From Flaccisagitta enflata (taxonomy: Eukaryota > Chaetognatha > Sagittoidea > Aphragmophora): a DNA stretch of 64,000 bases. The translations under genes were made by a program, and so were the position numbers. This document shows positions 46,878-59,834 of this stretch, piece by piece. Numbering within the stretch: the first letter of the stretch is position 1; the number at the start of each line of letters is the position of its first letter. Below the pieces are notes generated by a model. That model saw only the letters and a list, made by a program, of their open reading frames with translations, had not been told where the DNA came from and searched no databases. The DNA lies in the NCBI GenBank assembly GCA_965153355.1, contig OZ231126.1:4526001-4590000 (forward strand), written 5' to 3'.

Positions 46878-47032
46878 GGGACCAAGATGGACGGATTCAA
46901 AAGATTGATAATTCAATTCTCATTTTCTCTCTTCCGAACAGCTGATAATGTCATCATTATTGTTCACCTGCGTTGTTGCGTTATGTCATTGTAAAGACGA
47001 GAACTCAACAGAGTACAACAAAAAGACAGAAG

Positions 47033-47066
<34 letters not shown>

Positions 47067-47934
47067 GACAAAGAGTACCAGTAATGGCGGCTGTCGCCGT
47101 GAGGAAAAAAGTCGTAAGCATTGTCAACTTTTCACCATGCTTTTATCTTCAGTCACTGAATTTTTTTTTTTAGATCAAATCAAAAGCAATTGTATGTATT
47201 GATTACACTGAAAATCAGAGAAAAATAGGACTGAGCCAAAAAGCTAGATGAGCTAAAATATTCAAAATGATTCAACCAGACAACCAGCTTTGCTCACTGA
47301 TATGCTTTCTTGTATCTGCATGCTTAAATCAAAACGTCAATTTATTTATCCTATTTGAAATCAGACAAAAAGTGCAAGGTAAATGAGCTAAATGAGCTAG
47401 AATATTTGAAAACACCCTCTCAGATGAGCAGCTCTGCTCACTGATATGTTTTTTTTTATTTGCTTGCTTAAACAAGTAAGAAAATGTTTATTCATTTATC
47501 GTATTTGAAATCAGAATAGATTGAGCTAAATGAGCTAATATGCTCCAAAACGCCCTCACAGATAAGCAGCTGTGCTCATAAACATGTTCTTTTTTTGTAT
47601 TTGCATGCTCAAGTAAACATTAATACACTCCTTTATTGATCCTACACAAAATCATAAAAAATCGAAAAAAATTTCATTCAAATTTTTCATAAATAAATCT
47701 TTTAAAAAATTGTAGCGCAAAAAATATTTGTCCTAGAGCATTCTGCTTGGCGCCAAATGAAAGAGAATTATCAAATTTACTTTCCCTATCAATTTTATCC
47801 AAGGGTGCAATCGTTCGGTGGAGATGCTCAACTTCCCCATAAGAAAATGAAAACCCTGTTTCTCTCGAATATGTCAAAAAGTCGAAGACTGACTTCGACT
47901 TTTTTCCCGACAATGGTGTAAATGCACAAACACA

Positions 47935-48133
47935 ACAAGGCTGGATACACGGCCACCAGTTGCGGACGGGTGGGCACTGCCCCCCACTGGGCAGGGGCGG
48001 AAATGCGCGTTTTCCAACTTTTCAACTCGACCAACGGACCGAAGGATGGACCAACGGACCAACGGACCGGACGGACAGACGGACGGATGCACGGACAAAG
48101 CCTCTTATAGAGTTGCGTGTCCGCAACTAAAAA
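47935..48133 (+). mobile_element. Hairpin-ended element, GTTGCG type
   Basis: ACAAGGCTGGATACACGGCC, motif GTTGCGGAC (47959-47967), hairpin GTTGCGTGTCCGCAAC (48112-48127). The outer arm GTCCGCAAC is the exact complement of the motif. Confidence 0.83.
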
Positions 48134-48367
48134 TGACAGAGTGACATTCTTATTAACATTATGTTTTTCACATTCTCTTCAGTAGCTTTCGTATCGCTGC
48201 ATTGTCATCTGCATCGTGGGCATCATCAAAATTCAAGTGAACTCAGAGCAATGGCTACCAATGGCTTGGCATAGAGGTCATGACGGAAATCACAAGAAAC
48301 TGGAAAAGGAGCGCCACAAGAGAAAAGTATATCTGATGTAGAGAGAAAAGTAAGAGAGGGAGAGAGT

Positions 48368-48404
<37 letters not shown>

Positions 48405-48420
<16 letters not shown>

Positions 48421-48545
48421 GATCGACAGTCTGATCAACTTTGTATTTTTATGTAATCGCAACAGCAGTGTCCGTGCATCGTCATCTGCATCGTCATATG
48501 AAAACTGAACGGTTGCATTTGGGAAGTTCTGGGGAGACGTGACGC
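48405..48545 (-). CDS. Possible exon remnant inside the 10.2-kb element
   Basis: After ACGTCTCCCCAG on the minus strand a frame reads NFPNATVQFSYDDADDDART and LLLRLHKN. A related stretch (DDAHDADDNAAIRKLLKRM) occurs near 48170-48235. The composition looks protein-like, but there is no clear donor and no recognised family. An AG microsatellite lies between the two. Confidence 0.22.
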
Positions 48546-48843
48546 CAAGAAATGTTTTCAGCAAGTAACTAGGTTGTTAAAACAAATGCCGGGTGAATAA
48601 GAGAGCGATGCTGACCAATGTGATGTGAACGACCTCAATGTTGAATGTTCTTTCTGGCTGTTTGGACAAATCAAAATGTGTATCACAGTACTTCCAATAA
48701 ATAGTAATGTATCTCACTATTACATATTTACAAAAGTCGGTCTAAACATTCACTTGGTGTTGAAATACTAGGTGTACGTGGCAAATTCGCTGTCATACAT
48801 CCAGTTGATCCGGCAATACCCTTTATAGAGTCCGTAACAAACA

Positions 48844-49070
48844 TGCAAACGAGGCCGGATAAATGGCTACTCAACTCGCTTGTGGGTGGGTAGGGGCAGT
48901 ATTATGAAATGCTTAATTCCTAAGTTAGGAATCCTAACCAAGCACCTGGGCAAGTGATTTGAAAACGCTTGAAAACGCCAAAGAAGCTAGCTAAGCATTA
49001 TAGATAGGCCGACCATCCAACCGACCCATCGACAAAGCCAGGTATTGAGTTGCATGCACTCGACTGAAAA
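48844..49070 (+). mobile_element. Hairpin-ended element, old degenerate copy
   Basis: GAGGCCGGATAAATGGCTAC and GTGGGTGGGTAGGGGCAG at the 5' side; GTTGCATGCACTCGACTGAAAA at the 3' side. Motif and hairpin no longer match fully. Confidence 0.6.
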
Positions 49071-49910
49071 GCCCTGTATCATGTCCAAAGGCGATGTGTC
49101 CTAATGTTTTCCTCATTTCAGAAGCAAATTATACAGGTCTAGAGACGAATGTACTTATTTGGAGCTTGTCAAGAGAATACGATGAAAACAACATGCAACA
49201 AAATCGTCGCGGAAGTCGGGGAGGCGCGTTCACCCTGCCTCTCCACACAGACACAGAAAACATCGACAGATAGAAGGACAATGCCTCCAGTCTACAACTA
49301 GAAACTTGTTATCTGAAAGTGCTATCACAGTCAGTGGACAAAACAAAATAGGTAGAGAACTCATTCTGTTCGCTTTTATCCAACCTACTGGTAATAAACA
49401 GAATGCTGTAAATAAAAACTGGTTGTTAGAATTACAGCCAGCTGTTATGCTACAAAATTGGCAAAAATCCAACTTTCACCAATTAGAATGAAACATGCAG
49501 ATTCATATTCTTGGTGAAATTCTGAGAAGTTTGATATGTCACAACATCTACTTTTATATAAAAATGAATTATTCTATCAATGTTTAATTTTGTTGTAATG
49601 CAATATTAAAAAAAAATTTTCTCCTAAAAAGTACCAAGTGTGACGTGTCTAACTTCTCAGAATTTCATCAGAATAATGAATATGATAGTCACATTCTATT
49701 CTATCAAAGTTGAATTTTTGCCTACTTTGCAGCATAACAACCGCTGTAATTTTAACAGCCAGTTCTTGTTGACAGCATTCTGTTTATTACCACAGCCAAC
49801 AGAGTGAGTTCACTACCTATTGTGATTTTTCCACTGACTGATCACGTTTAATGCATACTTTGAAGGCAAATGATGTGCTTAAACGCTCATAAGCTCGGGA
49901 AAATATTGTA

Positions 49911-50545
49911 CCATATTTTTTCCATTTAGCGCCCCCCCTCCAATTAGTGTCCCCCCTCTTTTTTTTTAGTGTTACACTTTTCAGCAAGGATTTGGAAAAA
50001 AAAACATTGAGTAAAATGATGATATTACACAACACAATGGGCCATTTTCACGGAATTCCAAATAGATACATGCAATGAATATCTTCATTTTGAGTCAAAT
50101 TACCGTATTTCTTGTAATTAGCGCCCCGGGCGCTTTTGAAATTGAAATGAAACATTGCTGTTTTAAACCTGCAATTAGCGCCCCCTTTTCACTAATATAA
50201 TAATATTTTATCAAATTTACACTTTCTCACAATTTTCTTATAATTCAAATCAGCAAATCACTAAAAAGAGAATATTTTGTTGTATTGAATGTCATTCTCA
50301 TATGGTTTTTGCCAAAAAAATATTATTTCCAACAAAATTTCTTTAACTTTTGATGAAAAAGGGGGGGGGCGCTAATTAGAGAGAGGGGGCGATAAATGCA
50401 AGAAATACGGTAAGCATTTTGATAGCCTCTCATGAAAGAGATAAACTGAATGACAGATTGTATACAATACATAGGGGGCGCTAATTGGAGGGTTAAAAAG
50501 CAAACTCATATTTCAATTTCAAAAGTGCCTGGAGCGCTAATTAGA
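49911..50545. mobile_element. Outer TA-flanked MITE containing another
   Basis: Ends CCATATTTTTTCCATTTAGCG and CGCTAATTAGAAAAAATATGG, flanked by TA. A related element (50103-50410) is inserted in it. It lies inside the 10.2-kb element. Confidence 0.72.
50103..50410. mobile_element. Inner TA-flanked MITE
   Basis: Ends CCGTATTTCTTGTAATTAGCG and its inverse CAAGAAATACGG, flanked by TA, with runs of G or C next to GCGCTAATTAG. Nested in 49911-50545 and related to it. Confidence 0.75.
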
Positions 50546-50650
50546 AAAAATATGGTAATTTGAATCAGGTGTAGTTGTCATTTTATTATACTCATGACTC
50601 AAAATTTTTTAAGGGTGGCAGAAATTTCTTTGCGTCTTTGTGAGTGAATG

Positions 50651-51118
50651 TTTTTAGGTGCGCCATAGCACCTCTATAACTAGCTCTGTCTGTTGGTTGG
50701 TTGGTTGGTTGGCTGGTCGGTCACGCTCGAGTTGAAAATCTCTAAAAGAAGCAAAAATCACTGGAAATGATTCAGATATATGATATGATTTTTCCGTGCG
50801 CCATAGCACCTCTATAAGAGGCTCTGTCTGTCTGTCCATCCGTCCATCGGTCACGCTTGAATGAAAAATCGCTGAAAATGTTTGAAATCAATTGAAAGAT
50901 TATTTCCTTCATCATCTCATTGTCATTTCACCCACTAAAGTAATCAGCTACGGTTGGGTCTAATAGAGCTGGGGATAGGTCTGATATTGCTCGGGATAGG
51001 TCTGATAGAGCTCAGCATAGGTCTGATAGAGCTCAGGATAGGTCTGATAGAGCTGGTGATGGGTCTAAGAATTAATAACGCCCGGCGCACCGTCTTGGCC
51101 CGTGTATCCGGCCTTGTT
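50651..51118 (-). mobile_element. Hairpin-ended element, GGTGC type
   Basis: 3' hairpin 50657-50672 (GGTGCTATGGCGCACC on the minus strand), a second 3' end at 50795-50810, and 5' end AACAAGGCCGGATACACGG with motif GGTGCGCC (inverse at 51084-51091). Motif and outer arm GGCGCACC are exact complements. It also holds an AGAGCTC-type tandem tract. Confidence 0.75.
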
Positions 51119-51130
51119 AGAGATATGTCT

Positions 51131-51131
51131 G

Positions 51132-51199
<68 letters not shown>

Positions 51200-51207
51200 T
51201 GTGTCTG

Positions 51208-51295
<88 letters not shown>
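51131..51295. repeat. GT then TC compound microsatellite
   Basis: Long GT run followed by TC run. The long frames across it are artefacts. Confidence 0.97.
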
Positions 51296-51299
<4 letters not shown>

Positions 51300-51304
51300 T
51301 CTCC

Positions 51305-51763
<459 letters not shown>

Positions 51764-51954
51764 GTTTATTTTGGTTGTCCATGTTTTAAAAATAAAAGCA
51801 TTTGCATTCTCATTTTCTTTACATTTATTGCTGGTTATCTTTCATGCCTATGCATGCAGACAAATGAACTACACTAATTAGTCAGCTGAATCAGTCAAAA
51901 TCATCAGGAAATTTTAATGTTTCAGTCAGCTAGTTAATTAGACGCGAGAATGCT

Positions 51955-52050
51955 GAATGCTGAAATGCGAGAATGCGAGAATGCGAGAATGCGAGAATGC
52001 GAGAATGCGAGAATGCGAGAATGCGAGAATGCGAAATGCGAGAATGCTGA
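51955..52050. repeat. 8-bp GCGAGAAT tandem array
   Basis: About nine units of GAATGCGA. Confidence 0.92.
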
Positions 52051-52095
52051 AATCTTCAAAGAAGTTGATTTTCTGGTTAGAGAACAGTATGATCA

Positions 52096-52330
52096 ACAAG
52101 TGACGCGGGGTCAAAATATTGTTGCGGACGGGTGGGCAGGGGCATCCAACCCCCATCCACACCCCAAAACCCACTCCATACACAAACATTCGTAAAAAGT
52201 ATCCAAAACGCTCATATTTCCACTTTTAAACTCGATCACCTCTATGGACGGACCTATGGACCGACGGACCAACCAATGGACCAAACAACAGACAAAGCCT
52301 CTTATAGAGTTGCGTGTCCGCAACTAAAAA
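52096..52330 (+). mobile_element. Hairpin-ended element, GTTGCG type
   Basis: ACAAGTGACGCGG, motif GTTGCGGAC (52121-52129), GGGTGGGCAGGGGC, hairpin GTTGCGTGTCCGCAAC (52309-52324), TAAAAA. Confidence 0.83.
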
Positions 52331-53039
52331 CCGTTCTATGATCAAAACTGTTTTGTATACAAATCATTTTGGGGCATCAAACCAGAAATTGTGTGATCTG
52401 TTCACTTTTGACTGCAGCTGGTAAGTCGAGTGACAGTCTCAGCTATTTCGAAGCCAGATTGCGAGGTTAGAATGAGCCAAAAAGGCAAATTTCTGTTTGA
52501 GAGATGATGGAAGATATCTGATTTAGTAAATGGTAGAGTAGAATACAATGTAGGGAAGGTTGGCACATGTACAGATAGATGAAATGAAGATATAAACGTT
52601 TCCTGATAGCTAGAGAGGATGGTATAGAGAGATTGAAGCATAGGTATAGGCCTAACGTTGCATGAAACATGGGCAGAGGCAATTATTATGATCCTCAGGA
52701 AGGAGCAATGACGCTGCTATGTAGAGGGTGTAAAGAATTCAAGATCGATTCACTTCTCCAAAATTATCAATTCTAAAGTATGAACCCAACTTCACGGATA
52801 TGTGGAGAAGATCTTCGATCATGATCTGATACAATTTTGTAATATCTGCAAAAACTTCTTACTAGTATTTTTTTTTTTTTTTTTTTGCTCAACCCCTAAA
52901 TTGTGATTTTTTTTAGGGGCCATATTTTGAGAGTTCTGGTTGAGCTGGAAGGTTGAATTGTTACACAGAGACTAGTTAAGGAGTGAGGAACAAGTGGTGG
53001 TAAATATAAAAATTGTAAAATTTTTTCTATTGAATCTTT

Positions 53040-54060
53040 TACGAACCTTAAGCATAAAAATTTTGGTTCAAAATGGCAAAAAATGCGATTTTTTGAATTT
53101 TTTATGCTGTTTTTGGGGTGTAATGCATATAAAACAACATCCCCATCTCCAAACTTTTTGTGGCATAGTAGTCCATGATAGGACAGATGTCCCCCAAAAC
53201 ATTTATTCATTTCCGTCACGCTTTAAGCCCAAAAATTTTGGTTTAAAATGGTATAAGATGCGATTTTTGAATTTTTTAAAGCTGTTTTTGGGGTGTAATG
53301 CATATTAAACAACATCCCCATCCCCAAATTTTTTGTGGCATAGTAGTCCATGATAGGACAGATGTCCCCCCAAGAATTTATTCATTTCCGTCACGCTTTA
53401 AGCACAAAAAATTTGGGGATGGGGATGTTGTTTAATATGCATTCACCCAAAAACAGCTTAAGAAATTCAAAAAATCACATTTTTTGACATTTTAAACCAA
53501 AGTTTTTGTGCTTGAAGCGTGACGGAAATGAATAAATTTTTTTGGGGACATCTGTCCTATCATGGACTACTAAGCCACAAAAAGTTTGGGGATAGGGATG
53601 TCGTTAAATATGCATAACACCCCAAAAACAGCTTAAATAATTCAAAAAATCGCATTTTTTGCCATTTTAAACAAAAATTTTTGTGCTTAAAGCGTGACGG
53701 AAATGAATAAATTCTTTGGGGGACATCTGTCCTATCATGGACTACTATGCCACAAAAAGTTTGGGGATGGGGATGTCGTTTAATATGCATAACACCCCAA
53801 AAACAGCTTAAATAATTCAAAAAATCACATTTTTTGCCATTTTAAACCAAAATTTTTGTGCTTAAAGCGTGACGGAAATGAATAATTTTTCTGGGGGACA
53901 TCTGTCCTATCATGGACTACTATGCCACAAAAAATTTGGGGATGGGGATGTCGTTTAATATGCATTACACCCCAAAAACAGCTTAAAAAATTAAAAAAAT
54001 CGCATTTTTTGCCATTTTAAACCAAAATTTTTGTGCTTAAAGCATGACGGAAATCAATAA
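53040..54060. repeat. About 175-bp satellite with an internal inversion
   Basis: Two plus-oriented units (53045-53400) then about four minus-oriented units (53405-54060), each with GCGTGACGGAAATGAATAAA, GGGGGACATCTGTCCTATCA, TGGACTACTATGCCACAAAA and GGGGATGGGGATGTCGTTT. One unit is also at 46090-46310 in the left arm of the 10.2-kb element. Confidence 0.88.
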
Positions 54061-55174
54061 ACTTTTGGGGGGACATCTGTCCTATCATGGACTACTATGC
54101 CACAAAAAATTTGGGGATGGGGATGTCGTTTTATATGCGTTACACCCCAAAGATGTGGCAAAAAAATGCATTTTTTGCAGTTTTTTTGGTGCCTATTTTT
54201 TTTTAAGAGACTGTGAAATCCAAAAATTTTGGTTGGTTATGCTGCAGGGACATATTACACACCTATTTGCAACAATTTTCGCAACATATCGATTAAACAT
54301 TACCTTTTTGAGACACTTGTAGCTAACCATCAATAAAGACTTATCATTTAAATACCACAGAAACAGTGATTTTAGCTCACCCTTTCCACTTTGAACTTGA
54401 ATATCTCCTGAACAAATTATCCGATTTACTTGAAATTTGAAACATAGTTACTGTAGATGTAGGTTGATAATCCCTCCAAAAATGAAGTTGATCGGATAAC
54501 AGGATCAGTTTTTATTCAACCTAGAAAAATAGCCAATTTTAGCAATTTTTGAGAAAAAAAATTTTTTTTAAGGGGTCGCAGTGCCCAAATTTTTTTTGGA
54601 AGCAAAAAAATATCAATTATTTTGTTTGTCTATGAAATTTCATGAAAAATGGTTCACAAAAAAAAATTTTATAAGAAAAAATGTTTTTTACCAAAAATTA
54701 TCAAAATTTCAAAATCCCATAACTCCTTTAAAATTCAAGTATGGGAGTTGAAATTTTGCATACACATAAAGGGTTCTCAGGACTACTTCCATGCCAAAAA
54801 TTATTATGCTAAGCCAATTATTTTAGAAAATATAGCGATTTTTCATTTTTTTGAAATTTTGTTTTTTTTAGTGCCATTCCCTTAAAAATTGGCCAAAAAT
54901 ATTTTTCAAAAAATGAAATTTGTAGCTCTGGGTATTGACTACATGTAACATAAAAATAAAATTTTGAAACAAATTTTTTGGCCTACAATAGTGATTTTAA
55001 GAAATAAAAAATTTTTGACAACCAAAAACAAAAAATGCCCGGAACAGCTCCAAACCCTTACGGGGGGTGGGGGTACTATAGGTGCACATCACAGAAAAAT
55101 TTCAGATCTCATATCCTTGTAATTGGAGAGATATGGCTTCCCTCCTTATCACCAGTTCTTTGATTCCGGTACTG

Positions 55175-57020
55175 TACCCGAGAAAAAGGAATGAAGGTAG
55201 ATTATTGACTGAACGACAATGAGGATGATGATGATGGTGATATCAATGATGATATGACATACCCGAGAAAAAGGAATGAAGGTAGATCATTGACTGAACA
55301 AAGATGATGACGATGATGATGGTGATATCAATGATGATATGACATACCCAAGAAAAAGGAATTAAGGTAGATTATAGACTGAACAATAATGATGATGATG
55401 ATGATGATGATGATGGAGATAGTTATCAATGATGATATGACATACCCGAGAAAAAGGAATGAAGGTAGATTATTGACTGAACGACAATGATGATGATGAT
55501 GATGGAGATAGTAATCAATGATGATATGACATACCCGAGAAAAAGGAATGAAGGTAGATCATTGACTGAACAAAGATGATGATGATGATGGTGATATCAA
55601 TGATGATATGACCCAAGAACAGGTCGCCCAAGGGCAATATGTGGTCCGCGATACCCGTTGCCCTGCTTTGAGTGATTGTGAATTGGAGTGAGGGGAAGCA
55701 GGGCGGCGGCCCCGAAGGGGACGAAGTCCTGTAGAACACAGGGGGACTTTTGTTCGTCCTGCCTACAGAAGTGGATGAGATGCGATAGAGGGCTGACTAT
55801 AGGCCTTCTAGAGCCTAAACTGAGGTCTAAGAAGGCTGCTGCCAATTGGGAGGACTGACTTGAGGCTTAAGAGAGCTGGATTAAGGCTTGAAAGGTCAGA
55901 GAGCTGATTTGAAGCCTGAGAGCAATAAATTGAGGCTTAGATAGCTGATTTGAGGCCTGAGAGGCCAGGTTTGAGGCCTGAGAGGCCAGGTTTGAGGCCT
56001 GAGAGGCCGGATTTGAGGCCTGAGAGGCTTGATTTGAGGCCTGAGAGGCCGGATTTGAGGCCTGAGAGCCCAGATTTGGGGTCTGAATGGCCAGATTTGA
56101 GGTCTCAGAGGCCAGATCTGAGGCCTGAGGAGCCTGATGGGGGGGACGAATGGACGGACGAACGAACTAACGAACGAATGGACGAACAAAAGTCCTCCTG
56201 TGTTCTACAGGACTTCGCCCCCTTCGGGGCCGCTGCCCAAAAAGGAATGAAGGTAGATCATTGACTGAACAAAGATGATGATGATGATGGTGATATCAAT
56301 GATGATATGACATACCCAAGAAAAAGGAATGAAGGTAGATTATTGACTGAACAAAGATGATGATGATGGTGATATCAATGATGATGTGACATACCCGAGA
56401 AAAAGGAATGAAGGTAGATCATTGACTGAATAAATATGATGATGATGGTGATATCAATGATGATGTGACATACCCGAGAAAAAGGAATGAAGGTAGATTA
56501 TTGACTGAACGACAATGAGGATGATGATGATGGAGATATCAATGATGATATGACATACCCGAGAAAAAGGAATGAAGGTAGATTATTGACTGAACAAAGA
56601 TGATGATGATGGTGATATCAATGATGATGTGACATACCCGAGAAAAAGGAATGAAGGTAGATTATTGACTGAACGACAATGATGATGATGATGATGGTGA
56701 TATCATTGATGATGTGACATACCCAAGAAAAAGGAATGAAGGTAGATTATTGGCTGAACGACAATGATGATGATGATGATGGTGATATCAATGATGATGT
56801 GACATACCCAAGATAAAGGAATGAAGGTAGATTATTGGCTGAACGACAATGATGATGATGATGATGGTGATATCAATGATGATGTGACATACCCAAGAAA
56901 AAGGAATGAAGGTAGATCATTGACTGAACAAAGATGATGATGATGATGGTGATATCAATGATGATATGACATACCCAAGAAAAAGGAATGAAGGTAGATT
57001 ATTGACTGAACGACGATGAG
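55175..57020. repeat. About 85-90-bp GATGATG minisatellite, right part
   Basis: Continuation of 44690-45000, about 13 units, interrupted at 55618-56243 by foldback element 4. Confidence 0.9.
55618..56243 (-). mobile_element. GGGCAGCGG foldback element 4
   Basis: Minus-oriented copy closest to element 2 (tail GAACAGGTCGCCCAAGGGC, arms with GTCCTGTAGAACACAGG, GAGGCCTGAGAGGCCAGATT minisatellite). It is inserted in the GACATACCCGAG minisatellite to the right of the 10.2-kb element. Confidence 0.82.
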
Positions 57021-57294
57021 GCATCCAACAAGCAGAATTTGAATACAACAGCTAAAGGCGAAGTCGGGGATCAAAGTTTCACTCGAATTTGTCACCACAG
57101 AACCTACAAGCAAACATTGACATTATTACTTTAACATTAACATCTAATGGTCATCTGTCAGATGTCATGTGATGATATAGAAAATCACGACATGTGGCGT
57201 CATAATTTTGTAACCATACATAGTATACAATAGTTTGTAACTATATAGTATACAATAGTTTGTTGCATCATCTCTGACACTCACATGACCAATT

Positions 57295-58280
57295 TTTCTT
57301 GTGGTCCCATTGTCACCGTTTGCCTGGCATTGTCACTGGCACTTACGAGTCCTATTTTTTGCATTTTCATTGTCACCATTTGTGGTATCATTTCTTACTT
57401 GTCCTATCTTTTGCATTTCCATTGCCACCATTTATGATATCTGTTATTACTTGTCCTATCTTTCGCATTCCCATTGACACCATTTGCCTGTCTCTGGCAC
57501 TTACGAGTCCTATTTTTTGCATTTTCATTGTCACCATTTGTGAAATCATTTCTTACTTGTCCTATCTTTTGCATTTCCATTGTCACCATCTATGATATCT
57601 GTTCTTACTTGTCCTACATTTTGCATTCCCATTGTCACCATTTGCCTGTCTCTGGCACTTACTAGTCCTACTTTTTTGCATTTTCATTGTCACCATTTGT
57701 GATATCATTTCTTACTTGTCCTATCTTTTGCATTTCCATTGTTGCCATTTGTGATATCTGTTCTTACTTGGGTACACTTGTACAAGCATCTGTCGATCTT
57801 TTGTTTTTAGGACTTTTTAAGCGGTTTTTTAAATTAGGGTTAGGGGTGGGTTTAGGGTTAGGGTTAGGGTTGGGGATAGTTTTAGGGTTAGGGTTAGGGA
57901 CAAGGTTAGCTTTAGGGCTAAGAGTTGGCTGGGTTTTATGTACTATGACCCGAAGCTATTCAAATTTAATTCGCTCTGGCGGAGGATTCTGAAAGAAAAA
58001 CAAAATCGTGCAGAGACTCAATCAGCAGCTCCCTTACTTGTCTTATCTTTGTATTTCCATTGTCACCATTTATAATATCTGTCTTTACTTGTCCTACATT
58101 TTGCATTTCCATTGCCACAATTTTCCTGTCTCTGGCACTTACTAGCCCTATCTTTTGCATTTCCATTGGCACCATTTATGATAACTGTCCTTTCTTGTCC
58201 TATCTTTTGCGTTTCCATTGTCACCATTTATGATATCTGTCCTTACTTGTCCTATCTTTTGCATTTCCATTGTCATCATG
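57295..58280. repeat. About 52-bp CTTACTTGTCC minisatellite
   Basis: Units CTTACTTGTCCTATCTTTTG, CATTTCCATTGTCACCATTT. It resumes at 59390-59450 after an interruption that includes foldback element 5. Confidence 0.88.
57833..57925. repeat. Interstitial telomere-like TTAGGG tract
   Basis: Clustered GGGTTAGGGTTAGGG with variants, inside the minisatellite at 57295-58280. Confidence 0.8.
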
Positions 58281-58505
58281 TAAGACTTAAAAAAGGTAGC
58301 TCTGTATCTGAATAAAAGAAAAACTGTCTTTAACTGCTTATTATGTGAATATCTAAAATGATGAATCTCTGAATTTGTACATATGATTAGAATATACAAA
58401 TCCAATTCATGTAAGATAAACCAAAAAGATTTTTTCTGAGTATTATTGCCTATTTATTATTAAAAGTGATAATTAGTTATTATTAGTGTTTTGGATGTGC
58501 ATTTG

Positions 58506-59080
58506 GTTTTTGGGCAGCGGCCCCGAAGGGGCCGATGACCTATGCTTTCACACAGGAGAAATTTCTCCTCCTTCTTCTCCGTACCCCCCCCCCCCCCGCT
58601 TTCAGCCCACATCCCAGCCTCGAGGCCCAAATCCAAGCCTCAAGGCCCAAATCCCAGCCTCGAGGCCCAAATCCCAGCCTCAAGGCCCAAATCCCAGCAT
58701 TGAGGCCCAAATCCCAGCCTCAAGGCCCAAATCCCAGATTCAAGGCCCAAATCCCAGATTCAAGGCCCAAATCCCAGCCTCTAGGCCCGAATTCCAGCCT
58801 TGAGGCTCAAATCCAAGTCTTGAGGCACAAATCCTAGCCTCTAGGCTCAAACCCCAACCTCGAGGCTCAAATCCCAGTCTCAAGGCTCAAATCTCAGCCA
58901 AGGCTCAAATCCCCGCCTCTAAGCTCAAATCCCAGCTTCAAGGCCCCAATTCCAGCCTCCAGGCTCAAATTAAAACAGCATAGGTCATTGGCTCCTTCGG
59001 GGCCGCTGCCCCTCTCACCACCTCATACACTCACATAGGGGCAACGGGTACCGCTGACCATCTAACGCTTTTGCGACTAT
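58506..59080 (+). mobile_element. GGGCAGCGG foldback element 5
   Basis: Closest to element 3: GGGCAGCGGCCCCGAAGGGG, GATGACCTATGC arm, CAAGGCCCAAATCCCAGCCT minisatellite, tail GGGTACCGCTGACCATCTAA. It lies inside a roughly 1.1-kb interruption of the CTTACTTGTCC minisatellite. Confidence 0.82.
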
Positions 59081-59834
59081 TTACTTAAAAAGTCTTGGTT
59101 TTTACAGTGTCCCAAGACCCACTTTTATTCAACTATCTTTATTCAAAAACAAATTTTGTAAAAATCATTGATTTTTTGTCAAATTTCAGCAAAATTCTTC
59201 AAGTGGTCCATAATTCAATTCAGTTTTTTAAAGATAAAATAGAAAATATTGATCCTCATAAAAAATGTTCATAATGGAACATGTAGGCGACAATCATATC
59301 TAGGTAGCTAAAAAAAAAATTTTTACTTAGGAGAAATTTTAAAGATAATATCCAAAAAGTTAAAAGCTACCTTTTTAAAGACCACCCGTTATCTGTCCTT
59401 ACTTGTCCTATCTTTTCCATTGTCACCATTCGTGATATCAGTCATTGGAACTTTGGCACGACGATGACGACCTGAAAACGTTTGAAAATGCCAAAATATT
59501 AGGGAATAACCCAGAGTTGTATATAATTGAGTCGCTTTTGATTCCCCCCCTGCCTTTGATTTTCTTCCCCGCAACATGTCGCGTCGCGTTTTAATGATTT
59601 TCTTTTCTATATTTTCTTAATTGTGTTTTACTAATCAGTATTTATGATTTGGTACTGTCAAAAGTTTTATTTTCCTTCAATTTTCTTTTTTTTTCTCTTT
59701 TTTCCATTTTTGATTACCTTCCCCATCTCCAAACTCTTCGATTTCCACCCCTCCCCCCACGGGGGGTTGGGGGAAACTCAATAATATACAGGCCTGGAAT
59801 AACCAAAACAATACCATTGCATTTCATACGCCGT

